Source: Candidatus Latescibacterota bacterium (GTDB lineage Bacteria; Latescibacterota; UBA2968). Taken from it: 64,000 bases of DNA. Each line of letters opens with the position of its first letter. Position 1 is the first letter of the stretch. The notes beneath the pieces are model-generated. The model was not told the DNA's origin. It made no database searches and saw only the letters and a program-made list of their open reading frames with translations. A program made the translations under genes and the position numbers. This document shows, in pieces, positions 51,990-59,731 of the stretch. The stretch covers positions 1-64,000 of the forward strand of contig JAJDYX010000053.1 of the NCBI GenBank assembly GCA_022824945.1. Reading direction: 5' to 3'.

Positions 51990-52295
51990 ATGGCAAAGGA
52001 AGAAAAAGTTGTACTGGAAGGAACGATTGTCGATATTTTGCCCGATGGGCAATACAAGGTTGAGATTGAGGGAGGACATCAGATTCTCGGTTATACGTCG
52101 GGCAAAATGCGCCGTTTTAATATTCGCATTGTTGTGGGCGATACCGTCACGATTGAGACCTCTCCTTATGACCTGAATCGGGGGCGCATTACATTCCGCG
52201 ATTCTGGAACAGGTGGGCCACCCCCTCCGAGTGCACAAGGAGGCGGGAGCCGACGACCTGGCCGCGGTGGCCGCAGGTCGCGTCGCCGTCGTTAA
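51990..52295 (+). CDS. infA: Translation initiation factor IF-1 with C-terminal Arg/Gly-rich tail
   Basis: 101 residues from ATG 51990 (GGAGG upstream). Residues 1-70 are an S1-type OB fold matching IF-1: MAKEEKVVLEGTIVDILPDGQYKVEI, GHQILGYTSGKMRRFNIRIVVGDTVTIE and SPYDLNRGRITFR. Typical IF-1 ends near residue 72; here a Gly/Pro/Arg-rich extension of about 29 residues (PPPPSAQGGGSRRPGRGGRRSRRRR type) follows. It may be an additional IF-1 paralogue or the only copy. The tail could bind RNA. Not in a ribosomal-protein operon. Confidence 0.85.
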   Translation: MAKEEKVVLEGTIVDILPDGQYKVEIEGGHQILGYTSGKMRRFNIRIVVGDTVTIETSPYDLNRGRITFRDSGTGGPPPPSAQGGGSRRPGRGGRRSRRRR

Positions 52296-52320
52296 ATACT
52301 CAATATCGACACGTAAATAA

Positions 52321-52417
52321 CCACCCGCGAGTCGCACGCACAGCACGATGTCAGTAGCGCCAATGGCATGGGACTGCCTGAAAATGCGTTGTGCATACCG
52401 GGTGGCTTTTTGTTTTT
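52321..52417 (+). promoter_or_regulatory. Possible structured leader or terminator between infA and the Nramp-like gene
   Basis: CCACCCG (52321-52327) can pair with CGGGTGG (52399-52405), enclosing two small hairpins, GGCA-loop-TGCC (52365-52378) and ATGC-GTTGT-GCAT (52384-52396). A T-rich tract (52407-52417) follows. It could be a long-range terminator of infA or a riboswitch-like element of the downstream transporter. No known riboswitch consensus was recognised. Confidence 0.4.
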
Positions 52418-52447
52418 GCGGGATAGGTCAATTCAAAGGGAGGGTAT

Positions 52448-53857
52448 ATGCCGGAAGAATCCAAAACTGTGCAACCATCGAGAGAAGAGGAAAATCCAGA
52501 TCTCTATGCACTGGATCCACGGGCGGTTCAGGAACCCCCACAAGGGCTTCGCGGTACGCTGAAGTTTCTCGGTCCGGGGCTGATCCTGGTGGGGTCTGTG
52601 GTGGGTTCAGGTGAGATTATTTTGACGACGAATTTGGGTTCTATTGTTGGATTTTCAATGCTCTGGTTTGTGCTGGTGAGTTGCTGGAGCAAGAATATTG
52701 TTCAGGCGGAACTCGCGCGTTTTTCAGTTGCTTCTGGCGAACCTTTTTTGCACGCTTTTAACCGATTGCCCGGAAAGTTGCCCGCGTTTAACGGGCGGAA
52801 GGTGTCGTGGTATATCTATTTCTGGTTGCTCTGGATTATTCCCGGTCAGTTGATCAGCGGTGGTATTTACGGGGGGGCTGGCCAGGCGATTCACATGGCG
52901 CTGCCTTCTCTCGGCTCGGAATGGTGGACGGTTATTCTGGCTGGTACGGCGTCTGTGATTATCCTGACGGGGACGTATCGTTTTCTCGAAAAGTTGATGA
53001 CGGTTCTGGTGGTTATGTTTACGTTTATCACGATTGCCTGTGCTGTTTTGCTGCAGTTGACCGAATATGCGATTACGTGGGAAGAGGTGCGTGGTGGGCT
53101 GACGTTTGGTTTTCCGGCTTTTGCGCTGTTGGCCGCGCTGGCGATGTATGGCGGCACCGGGGTGGGTTCGGGAGAACAGATGGCCTATACGTATTGGTGT
53201 GTGGAAAAGGGCTATGCGCGTTTTTCTGGACTGGCAGATCAGTCTAATGCCTGGGTTCAGCGCGCGAGGGGATGGATTCGGGTGATGCAAACCGATGTGC
53301 TTTTGACATTGGGGTTGCTGACTTGTGCGACGATTCCGTTTTATATGCTGGGTGCAGGGGTGTTGTATCGGCTCAATAAACAACCCGATGGTCTGGAGAC
53401 CATTCCCGTGCTTTCCAATATGTACACGCAGACGCTTGGCGAATGGGCGTTCTGGTTGTTTATGGTGGGTGCTTTTTTTGTGCTTTATTCGACGGCGATA
53501 TCCGGTCTGGGTGGTGGGGTGCGCATTTTTGCCGATGGGATGTCTGTTATGGGTTTGGTCGAGCGCAATGATTACAAGACCCGGGTTCGCATTTTGCGCA
53601 TTTGGGCGGTGGTTTCCCCGCTGGTGACTTCTCTGGCGTATTTCTTTTTTCAAAATCCGGTTTGGATGCTGACTATCGGGCATTTGTTTGGGGCGATTAA
53701 GTTTCCTCTGATTGCCGGGGGGACGCTGTATTTGCGCTATAGACATCTCGATCAACGCCTGAAGCCGTCTTTGAAGACGGATCTGCTGTTGTGGTTCTGT
53801 TTTCTCCTGATGATTGGTCTGGCGGTTTATATTTTGTACACGCGTTATTTTTCATGA
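52448..53857 (+). CDS. Divergent Nramp-family transporter lacking the metal-ligand motifs
   Basis: 469 residues with about 11 TM helices. GPGLILVGSVVGSGEI (about 42-57) occupies the TM1 position where metal-transporting Nramps have D-P-G-N. TM6 reads FALLAALAMYGGTGVGSGEQMAY with no M-P-H. So Mn/Fe ligands are absent and another substrate is likely. ARFSVASGEPF and the C-terminal IGHLFGAIKFPLIAGG are consistent with the fold. GGGAG precedes the ATG. Followed 21 nt later by a SelA-like PLP gene. Confidence 0.75.
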   Translation: MPEESKTVQPSREEENPDLYALDPRAVQEPPQGLRGTLKFLGPGLILVGSVVGSGEIILTTNLGSIVGFSMLWFVLVSCWSKNIVQAELARFSVASGEPFLHAFNRLPGKLPAFNGRKVSWYIYFWLLWIIPGQLISGGIYGGAGQAIHMALPSLGSEWWTVILAGTASVIILTGTYRFLEKLMTVLVVMFTFITIACAVLLQLTEYAITWEEVRGGLTFGFPAFALLAALAMYGGTGVGSGEQMAYTYWCVEKGYARFSGLADQSNAWVQRARGWIRVMQTDVLLTLGLLTCATIPFYMLGAGVLYRLNKQPDGLETIPVLSNMYTQTLGEWAFWLFMVGAFFVLYSTAISGLGGGVRIFADGMSVMGLVERNDYKTRVRILRIWAVVSPLVTSLAYFFFQNPVWMLTIGHLFGAIKFPLIAGGTLYLRYRHLDQRLKPSLKTDLLLWFCFLLMIGLAVYILYTRYFS

Positions 53858-53878
53858 TGTGCGATGAGGGTGAAGACT

Positions 53879-54970
53879 ATGACTGTTCCTACCTATCGTT
53901 CAATTGGTGTGCGGCCGTTGATTAATTGTCGCGGGACATATACGATTATCAGTGGTTCGCTGATGTTGCCCGAGGTGTGCGATGCGATGATGGAGGCGGC
54001 GAAGGCGTATGTGCATTTGGATGAGTTGATGGATGCGGTGGGGGCGCGTATTGCCGAGTTGATGCAGTGCGAGTGGGGGCTGGTGACAAATGGATGCGCG
54101 GCGGCGCTGACGCAGGTGACGTCGGCGTGTGTGGCGGGTGATGATCCGGATAAGATGAAGCAACTGCCCGATACGACGGGGATGAGGAATCGGGTGTTGT
54201 ACCAGCCGGGGCATTTGCACATTTATACGCATGCGATTCGGGCGGTGGGGGTGGAGATGGTGGAGGTGGAAGATCACGATGCGCTTTCTTTGGCGATTGA
54301 TGATCGCACGGCGATGTTTGCGTTTTTTGGGGATCAGACGGATCATAGCGATATTCCGCTCGAAGATGTGGTGGCGATTTGTCGTCGCAAAGGGGTGCCG
54401 GTGTTTGTGGATGCCGCGGCAGAGCGGCCAGATGTGCCCAATGCGTATTTGCAAGCGGGTGCAGATGTTGTGGCTTATAGCGGGGGTAAGTGTTTGCGCG
54501 GTCCCCAGTCGTCGGGATTGGTGCTGGGGCGCAAGGATATTTTGCAGGCGGCGTTTGCCAATGGCGCGCCGCACCATTCGCTGGGGCGGGCGATGAAGGC
54601 GGGTAAGGAGGAGGTGATGGGACTGCTGGCGGCGGTGGAGAAGTGGGTGCAGCGCGATCACGATGCCGAGTGGGCAGAGTGGGAGCAATGGTTGCAGGTG
54701 ATTGGCCGTGCGGTTGTGGATTTGCCGTCGGTGACGACAAGGGTGCGAGATCCCGGGCGGTCTAATGTGGCGCCGATTCTGGAGGTTCACTGGGATCAGG
54801 CGGTGTTGCCGATTGCGCCAGAGGAGACCCAGCAGCAGTTGTCAGATGGCGATCCGCGCATTGAGCTGTTCACCCACGATAATGGCGTAGAGGTGATGCC
54901 GTATATGATGGAGGAGGGAGAGGATGTGATTGTCGCACAGCGGTTGCGTGAGGTGTTGGAGGGGGCGTGA
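53879..54970 (+). CDS. SelA-like PLP-dependent enzyme (not clearly SelA)
   Basis: 363 residues from ATG 53879 (GAGG upstream). RPLINCRGTYTIISGSLMLPEV and the PLP-lysine motif YSGGKCLRGPQSSGLVLG match the SelA/DgaE family of fold-type I enzymes (SelA has S-G-D-K-L-L-G-G-P-Q). Family members include L-seryl-tRNA(Sec) selenium transferase, but also D-glucosaminate-6-phosphate ammonia-lyase and other lyases. It lacks the extended SelA N-terminal domain and is about 100 residues shorter than SelA, so a sugar-acid or amino-acid role is more likely. No selB or selC is nearby. Confidence 0.75.
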   Translation: MTVPTYRSIGVRPLINCRGTYTIISGSLMLPEVCDAMMEAAKAYVHLDELMDAVGARIAELMQCEWGLVTNGCAAALTQVTSACVAGDDPDKMKQLPDTTGMRNRVLYQPGHLHIYTHAIRAVGVEMVEVEDHDALSLAIDDRTAMFAFFGDQTDHSDIPLEDVVAICRRKGVPVFVDAAAERPDVPNAYLQAGADVVAYSGGKCLRGPQSSGLVLGRKDILQAAFANGAPHHSLGRAMKAGKEEVMGLLAAVEKWVQRDHDAEWAEWEQWLQVIGRAVVDLPSVTTRVRDPGRSNVAPILEVHWDQAVLPIAPEETQQQLSDGDPRIELFTHDNGVEVMPYMMEEGEDVIVAQRLREVLEGA

Positions 54971-54983
54971 AAGGAGATAAAAC

Positions 54984-55178
54984 ATGAAACGCATTATTTC
55001 AGATCCAGGGATTCTGGGCGGGAAATCAGTTGTTGAAAATACGCGCTTGAGTGTTGAGCATATTTTAGGCTTACTCGCGCGCAATATGTCACATCGAGAA
55101 ATTGTAGAGGCGTATCCGGTCTTAACAGTTGAAGACGTGAGTGGGGTTTTGGAATATGCTGCAACGGTACAGAGATAG
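54984..55178 (+). CDS. DUF433-family small protein
   Basis: 64 residues. SDPGILGGKSVVENTRLSVEHILGLLARNMSHREIVEAYPVLTVEDV fits DUF433, a winged-helix-like family often found as the antitoxin-like partner of a PIN/DUF5615 protein. No such toxin is next to it here; HicB follows 9 nt later. AAGGAG precedes the ATG. Probably DNA-binding. Confidence 0.8.
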   Translation: MKRIISDPGILGGKSVVENTRLSVEHILGLLARNMSHREIVEAYPVLTVEDVSGVLEYAATVQR

Positions 55179-55187
55179 GAGACCCAG

Positions 55188-55394
55188 ATGAAATTCACGA
55201 TCACGATTTATACAGATGAGGATGGTGTATATATCGCGGAATGTCCGTCAATTCCAGGATGTGTAAGCCAGGGTAAGACTGAGGAAGAGGCTGAGAAGAA
55301 TGTGTTGGAAGCGATCAAAGAGTGCTTAGAGGTGCGTGCTGAATTGGGAATGCCTTTGAAGGTGACAACACGCGAAGTTGAAGTGGCAGTTTGA
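55188..55394 (+). CDS. hicB: HicB-family antitoxin
   Basis: 68 residues. Partial RNase H fold typical of HicB: DEDGVYIAECPSIPGCVSQGKTEEEAEKNVLEAIKECLE. Its last base is the first base of HicA's ATG (TGATG), so the two are translationally coupled. The order hicB-hicA is the reverse of the classic hicAB, but it is common. A C-terminal DNA-binding domain is absent or very short, so repression may come from another protein. Confidence 0.9.
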   Translation: MKFTITIYTDEDGVYIAECPSIPGCVSQGKTEEEAEKNVLEAIKECLEVRAELGMPLKVTTREVEVAV

Positions 55395-55615
55395 TGCCTC
55401 CAGTTCCTGTTCTTCGACCTCGTGAAGTAATCCGTACTTTTCGCAGATTGGGGTGGCGTGTGGTACGCCAACGAGGCAGCCATATTATAATGGTGAAAGA
55501 TGGACACAGGGCAACATTGTCGATTCCAGACCATTCAGAAGTGGCACGCGGTACGCTACGTAGTCTGATTAGCAAGGCGGGAGTGACAGTAGATGAATTT
55601 CTCAATGCAATATAA
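55394..55615 (+). CDS. hicA: HicA-family toxin (mRNA interferase)
   Basis: 73 residues from ATG 55394 (overlapping the HicB stop). dsRBD-like fold with the conserved His in RQRGSHIIMVKDG, plus LRPREVIRTFRRLGWR and RGTLRSLISKAGVTVDEF. HicA cleaves mRNA and is held by HicB. The catalytic His is present, so the toxin looks intact. Confidence 0.9.
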   Translation: MPPVPVLRPREVIRTFRRLGWRVVRQRGSHIIMVKDGHRATLSIPDHSEVARGTLRSLISKAGVTVDEFLNAI

Positions 55616-55623
55616 AGGAAGAT

Positions 55624-55800
55624 ATGATGAGAAATTTTAGAATTATCGTTGAGAGATATGCCGATGGTTATGTGGGATATCCGATCGGATTGAAAGGGGT
55701 CGTCGTTGGGCAGGGAGATACTTATGAAGAGGCATTGGCGGATGTAAAATCTGCCATTCGATTTCATATTGAGACGTTTGGTCAAGAAGCGTTATTTTAA
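55624..55800 (+). CDS. Second HicB-like protein (short)
   Basis: 58 residues (ATG 55624, AAGGA before it; ATG 55627 also possible). IVERYADGYVGYPIGLKGVVVGQGDTYEEALADVKSAIRFHIETFG shows the HicB-like pattern of a glycine-bearing hairpin and a helix with EEAL. It follows hicA by 8 nt, so the locus is hicB-hicA-hicB'. It may be a second antitoxin, or a remnant of another HicAB pair. Confidence 0.65.
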   Translation: MMRNFRIIVERYADGYVGYPIGLKGVVVGQGDTYEEALADVKSAIRFHIETFGQEALF

Positions 55801-55819
55801 AAAGAAATGGTGAACGCGC

Positions 55820-57244
55820 ATGCCGGATAAACGGCCCAACATACTTTTTGTCCAAACGGATCAGCAGCGGCCGGAGTGGGTCGAGATGAACCCCGATATT
55901 CCGGTGCGCACGCCGCATTTGCGGGAACTCGCCGAGCGCGGCGTCTGGCTTGCCAACGCAATCTGTCCGTCGCCCGTTTGCGCTCCGTCGCGCGCATGTC
56001 TGGTGTCTGGGCAGGAGTATGATCGCACACGCGTGTGGGGCAATAGCACTTATGCCCCCGATAATATGTTCAAGTACCACCTGCGTCTGCGCGACGAGGC
56101 CGGATACCACGTTATGGGGGCTGGCAAACACCATGTGGGCAATAATCAATCGGGGAATCCGCCCAGGTTTCACTGCGGTGTCGATGGGTGTCAGGGCATG
56201 GAGGCATGGGGGTTTTCCGATGCCATTTTTAATGCGGGGCTGAACCAGGCGACCATTTTGATGCGCAACAATGAGATGGTGCCTCAGGATGCGTACATGG
56301 CGTTTTTGCACGCGCGCGGCCTGGCAGAGGAGCATATTGCCGATTACATGCGCCGAAACCGGGAGGGCGTGTGGACGGCTACTTTTCCGACGACACTTCC
56401 CGACGATGCGTACTTCGATACCTGGATCACCAACAATGCGCTCACCCTTCTGGATCGGGCGCCCGACGATAGGCCGTGGTATTTGGAGGTGAATCTGCAG
56501 AATCCCCATCATCCGTGGGACATTACCGAGTCGATGCACCGATGGTACCGCGAGCCGCCCATCGAGTTTCCTCTTCCTGGGTTTAACACCGAGGATATCG
56601 CGCCGGAGACGCACCAGGAGGTGCGTCGCAACTGGGCTGCTACTGTCGAACATCTCGATCTCTGCCTCGGGCGTCTCATTGGGCGCGTGCGCGAGCGGGG
56701 CGATCTCGATGATACTATTATTGTTTTCACCAGTGACCATGGCGAGATGCTCGGCGATTACGACCAGTGGCAGAAGTTGTCGCCCCTGCAGGCTTCGGTG
56801 GGAGTTCCGCTGGTGATCGCTGGGCCGGGCGTGGAGGCTTCCGGACGCGATGACGCTCCGATGACGACGCTTGATCTGACCGCCAGCTTCCTCGAGTGGG
56901 CTGGCTTGACACCTGGTGATGATCTCGACAGCCGTTCGCTCGTCGATTATCTCGGTGCCCGCACGCGCAGGCATCGAGACCTGGTATTTTCCGGTCTGAG
57001 TGCCTGGCGCATGGTCTTTGACGGGCGTTTCAAACTGGTTCGCGGCTATGATCCGGCAAAGCGCATTGGGGGCGATGTCTTCGAACCGATGCATGTGCCG
57101 TCCGATGAGACGGAGCGCCTTCAGCGCGAGCGTCCCCAGTTGCTGTTCGATCTGCAGCGCAATGAGCGGGACGATGTCGCCGCTGAATTTCCCCGGGTCT
57201 TTCAGCGGCTGAGTGCCGCGCTCGATGAGCATCTGGCCATTTGA
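55820..57244 (+). CDS. Sulfatase (alkaline-phosphatase superfamily)
   Basis: 474 residues, no signal peptide. NILFVQTDQQRPEW supplies metal ligands and C54-A-P-S-R58 is the canonical formylglycine motif. VMGAGKHHVG and TSDHGEMLGDYDQWQK complete the site. It acts as a cytoplasmic sulfatase or phosphonate-type hydrolase of unknown substrate. ATG 55820 lies 19 nt after the HicB-like gene. The stop is just beyond the frame start of the acetyltransferase. Confidence 0.9.
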   Translation: MPDKRPNILFVQTDQQRPEWVEMNPDIPVRTPHLRELAERGVWLANAICPSPVCAPSRACLVSGQEYDRTRVWGNSTYAPDNMFKYHLRLRDEAGYHVMGAGKHHVGNNQSGNPPRFHCGVDGCQGMEAWGFSDAIFNAGLNQATILMRNNEMVPQDAYMAFLHARGLAEEHIADYMRRNREGVWTATFPTTLPDDAYFDTWITNNALTLLDRAPDDRPWYLEVNLQNPHHPWDITESMHRWYREPPIEFPLPGFNTEDIAPETHQEVRRNWAATVEHLDLCLGRLIGRVRERGDLDDTIIVFTSDHGEMLGDYDQWQKLSPLQASVGVPLVIAGPGVEASGRDDAPMTTLDLTASFLEWAGLTPGDDLDSRSLVDYLGARTRRHRDLVFSGLSAWRMVFDGRFKLVRGYDPAKRIGGDVFEPMHVPSDETERLQRERPQLLFDLQRNERDDVAAEFPRVFQRLSAALDEHLAI

Positions 57245-57264
57245 GACGCTTTGAGGATGTGCTT

Positions 57265-57756
57265 ATGTTAGAGATAAACCGATCGGCATTTAAGGCGATT
57301 GGCGAGTCGGTTCACTTTGATCCGCTGGTCGATATTCGGCATCCGGAATTGGTGCGTATTGGCGATGATGTGGCATTTCACAATGGGGTGTTTGTGAATC
57401 CCTGTGGCGCGTGGGTCGATATTGGTAGCCACACGCATTTTGCGCCGTATAGTGTGTTGTACGGGCCTTTGACTATTGGCAATTATGTGGCTGTGGCGGC
57501 ACATGTGGTTTTTGCGAGTGTGGGACACGGGTACGATCGAATCGATATTCCGATGGTGAAACAAAGGGTGCAAAAGCGGGAGATTGTCGTGGAGGATGAC
57601 GTGTGGTTTGGCGCCAATGCCGTGGTTATTGGCGGGGTGCGTATTGGAGCGCACAGTATTGTGGGGGCGGGCGCGGTTGTGACGCGCGATGTGGAACCGT
57701 ATTCGGTGGTTGGAGGCACACCGGCGCGGCTGATCAGGAAGCGGATCCGCAGATGA
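57265..57756 (+). CDS. Hexapeptide-repeat O-acetyltransferase
   Basis: 163 residues from ATG 57265 (GAGG upstream). Left-handed beta-helix repeats (VDIRHPELVRIGDDVAFHNGVFVNPCGAWVDIGSHTHFAP; VEDDVWFGANAVVIGGVRIGAHSIVGAGAVVTRDV) and VVGGTPARLIRKR at the end identify an acyl-CoA-dependent acetyltransferase of the maltose/galactoside type. Acceptor unknown, perhaps a sugar. The last codons lie in the 57748 repeat. Confidence 0.9.
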   Translation: MLEINRSAFKAIGESVHFDPLVDIRHPELVRIGDDVAFHNGVFVNPCGAWVDIGSHTHFAPYSVLYGPLTIGNYVAVAAHVVFASVGHGYDRIDIPMVKQRVQKREIVVEDDVWFGANAVVIGGVRIGAHSIVGAGAVVTRDVEPYSVVGGTPARLIRKRIRR

Positions 57757-57774
57757 ACGCAGATGTACACAGAT
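57748..57774. repeat. 10-bp-period CGCAGAT repeat at the 3' end of the acetyltransferase gene
   Basis: CGCAGAT at 57748 and 57758 and CACAGAT at 57768, spaced 10 bp, covering the gene's stop codon. Resembles the 26214 and 46035 repeats. Confidence 0.6.
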
Positions 57775-57802
57775 GAAAGGCGTGAGATATGAGGATATGG
57801 CG

Positions 57803-58939
57803 ATGACAGGACGCGAGTATTTGGAGTCGATTATGCCAACGCGCGAGATGGTGGATCATTTTGTGACGCCTGCCAGGGCAGATGTGCCAGCGGAGTTGGC
57901 GAGGATTATGTGTAATAATGCACAGTCGGCGTTTGATCCGGAGATCGGGTGGGTGGTTTGCGATGGGTTTCGCGGGGGTGGTGTGGATGATTCGCGCGGG
58001 TTTTACGCGTACGAGAAAGACGGTGCGCGGCAGGTGGTCAATTATGCGGATCGTCCGTGTCGCATTCATACGTATGGGAATAGTTTTACGCATTGCGATC
58101 AGGTGAGCAATGGGGAGACGTGGCAGGAGTATTTGGCAGCGCATCTGCTGGAGCCTGTTCGCAATTACGGCATTGGTGGGCACAGTGTGTATCAGGCGTA
58201 TCGGCGAATGTTGATTGTGGAGAGGGAGTATCCCGCTGAGTATGTGATTTTGAATGTGTGGGATGACGATCACTTTCGCAATTTGGACGCGTGGCGATCC
58301 ATTCGCATGGGACGACAGGGGCGGTTTACGCTGCCGCATTTGCGCGTGAATCTGGAAAGTGGTATTGTGGAAGAGCGCGAGAATTTGTGCAAGACGCCCG
58401 AGGAACTCTATCGGTTGTGCGATGCGGATTGGGTGTGGGAAACTTTTGGCGGTGATCCGATTTTGCATGCGGCTATGGCGCGCAAGGGCAGTGTGGAAGA
58501 TGCGTCGGCTATGGCGCAAGGTATGGGAGGAGAACTCGAGAATGCGGGATCGGATGCCGAGGTTTATAGTCTGCATACCGAGGCGGCTTTGTTTGCGACT
58601 CGGTATGTGATTGAAAAGGCAGAGGCATTTACAAAGGCAAATGGGAAGAAGCTACTGGTTATTTTGTCATTTGGTTCGGGTAATGTGACTCGGGCATTAG
58701 AAGGTGAGCCGCTTTTTGACCAGACGTTTTTGGATTGGTTGGCGACAAGGGATGTGCCGGTGATCGATTTGCGCGATGCTTTTCGGGAGGAGTACGCGAC
58801 ATATCGGGGGGATGCACAGGCGTTTTTGGAACCGTATTATATTGGGCATCACACGCCGCGCGGAAATTTCTTTTTTGCATGGGCGATTAAAGATCGAATT
58901 GTAGAATGGCTCGATCCCAGGCCATTGCCCTATCGATAG
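57803..58939 (+). CDS. SGNH/GDSL-type hydrolase
   Basis: About 378 residues from ATG 57803 (GAGG 8 nt upstream); ATG 57797 and 57773 are possible, but the latter overlaps the 10-bp repeat. Block I has the nucleophile Ser94 in TYGNSFTHC; block II is NYGIGGHSVYQ; NVWDDDHFRN is the block III Asn region; GHHTPRGNFFFAW holds the block V His. It likely removes an acyl or sulfate-type group from a carbohydrate. No signal peptide. Co-directional with the sulfatase, acetyltransferase and PhyH genes. Confidence 0.7.
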   Translation: MTGREYLESIMPTREMVDHFVTPARADVPAELARIMCNNAQSAFDPEIGWVVCDGFRGGGVDDSRGFYAYEKDGARQVVNYADRPCRIHTYGNSFTHCDQVSNGETWQEYLAAHLLEPVRNYGIGGHSVYQAYRRMLIVEREYPAEYVILNVWDDDHFRNLDAWRSIRMGRQGRFTLPHLRVNLESGIVEERENLCKTPEELYRLCDADWVWETFGGDPILHAAMARKGSVEDASAMAQGMGGELENAGSDAEVYSLHTEAALFATRYVIEKAEAFTKANGKKLLVILSFGSGNVTRALEGEPLFDQTFLDWLATRDVPVIDLRDAFREEYATYRGDAQAFLEPYYIGHHTPRGNFFFAWAIKDRIVEWLDPRPLPYR

Positions 58940-58950
58940 GAGAGTGCAAT

Positions 58951-59730
58951 ATGACCCCAGAAGAAAAGTTTATGTTTGATCTCGACGGGTATCTGGTGAT
59001 TAAAGATGTGTTGAGTCAGGAGGAATTGGATGTGCTCAATGCAGTGGCGGATCGAGAATTTCCCAGGGATTACGGGGATGTGGAGGCAGATGATGAATTT
59101 GGCAATGCCAAAGGTGTGCGTCGCGCACCGAGTATTGTGGATTGGGATGTGGCGTGTCGAGATTTAATTGATCATCCCAAAGTGTTGCCTTATCTCGTTG
59201 ACTTACTGGGACCTAAGTTCCGCCTGGATCACGATTATGCCATTTTTATGCTGAAGAATGGGAGGCGAGGCAGTTTGCACGGCGGGCAGCCGAATTTGTT
59301 TCACCATTATTACAGGTATCGAGATGGCGTGATGCAGTGTGGTTTGTCGGTGTTGACGTATGTGTTGTCGGATGCAGATGCGGGAGATGGGGGATTTGCC
59401 TGTGTGCGGGGCAGTCACAAGAGCAATTTCAGGATGGATTTGCCGCGCGATGTGCAGCGGTTTGAGCGGGTTCCGCACTATGTTGTGCAGCCAGAGGCAA
59501 AGGCGGGGGATGCGATTTTTTTTACTGAGGCTCTGGTACACGGCACATTGCCGTGGCGGGCAGACCACGAGCGCAGGGTGTTGCTTTACAAGTACGGTCC
59601 GGGGCATTTGATTTCCGCGCCAAAGGGGTACGATAGTTCGGTTTATGAGGGGTTGACTGAGCAACAGAAGCGGATTTTGGAGTCTCCCGGTGTACATGAC
59701 CGGCCGGATGTGCGAATAGACGAGGGATAA
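58951..59730 (+). CDS. Phytanoyl-CoA dioxygenase (PhyH)-family protein
   Basis: 259 residues from ATG 58951 (AGGAG upstream). Family pattern: FDLDGYLVIKDVLSQEELDVLNA, LHGGQPNLFHHYYRYRDG, LSDADAGDGGFACVRGSHKSNF and FFTEALVHGTLPW with a metal-binding His. An Fe(II)/2-oxoglutarate-dependent hydroxylase is expected, with the facial triad not fully certain (an H-x-D/E is not obvious near His in LHGG). Such genes are numerous in Latescibacterota and Poribacteria. Substrate unknown. Confidence 0.85.
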   Translation: MTPEEKFMFDLDGYLVIKDVLSQEELDVLNAVADREFPRDYGDVEADDEFGNAKGVRRAPSIVDWDVACRDLIDHPKVLPYLVDLLGPKFRLDHDYAIFMLKNGRRGSLHGGQPNLFHHYYRYRDGVMQCGLSVLTYVLSDADAGDGGFACVRGSHKSNFRMDLPRDVQRFERVPHYVVQPEAKAGDAIFFTEALVHGTLPWRADHERRVLLYKYGPGHLISAPKGYDSSVYEGLTEQQKRILESPGVHDRPDVRIDEG

Positions 59731-59731
59731 C

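Noticed and set aside
52321..52405. tRNA-like cloverleaf before the Nramp-like gene
   Set aside because: A 7-bp outer stem is present, but no T-loop (TTCGA), D-loop or anticodon arm of tRNA type fits.
53879..54970. Canonical selA
   Set aside because: Too short and lacks the SelA N-terminal domain; kept only as SelA-like.
55643..57232. 529-residue minus-strand open frame
   Set aside because: Antisense to the sulfatase with clear CAPSR and metal motifs; no RBS or domain.
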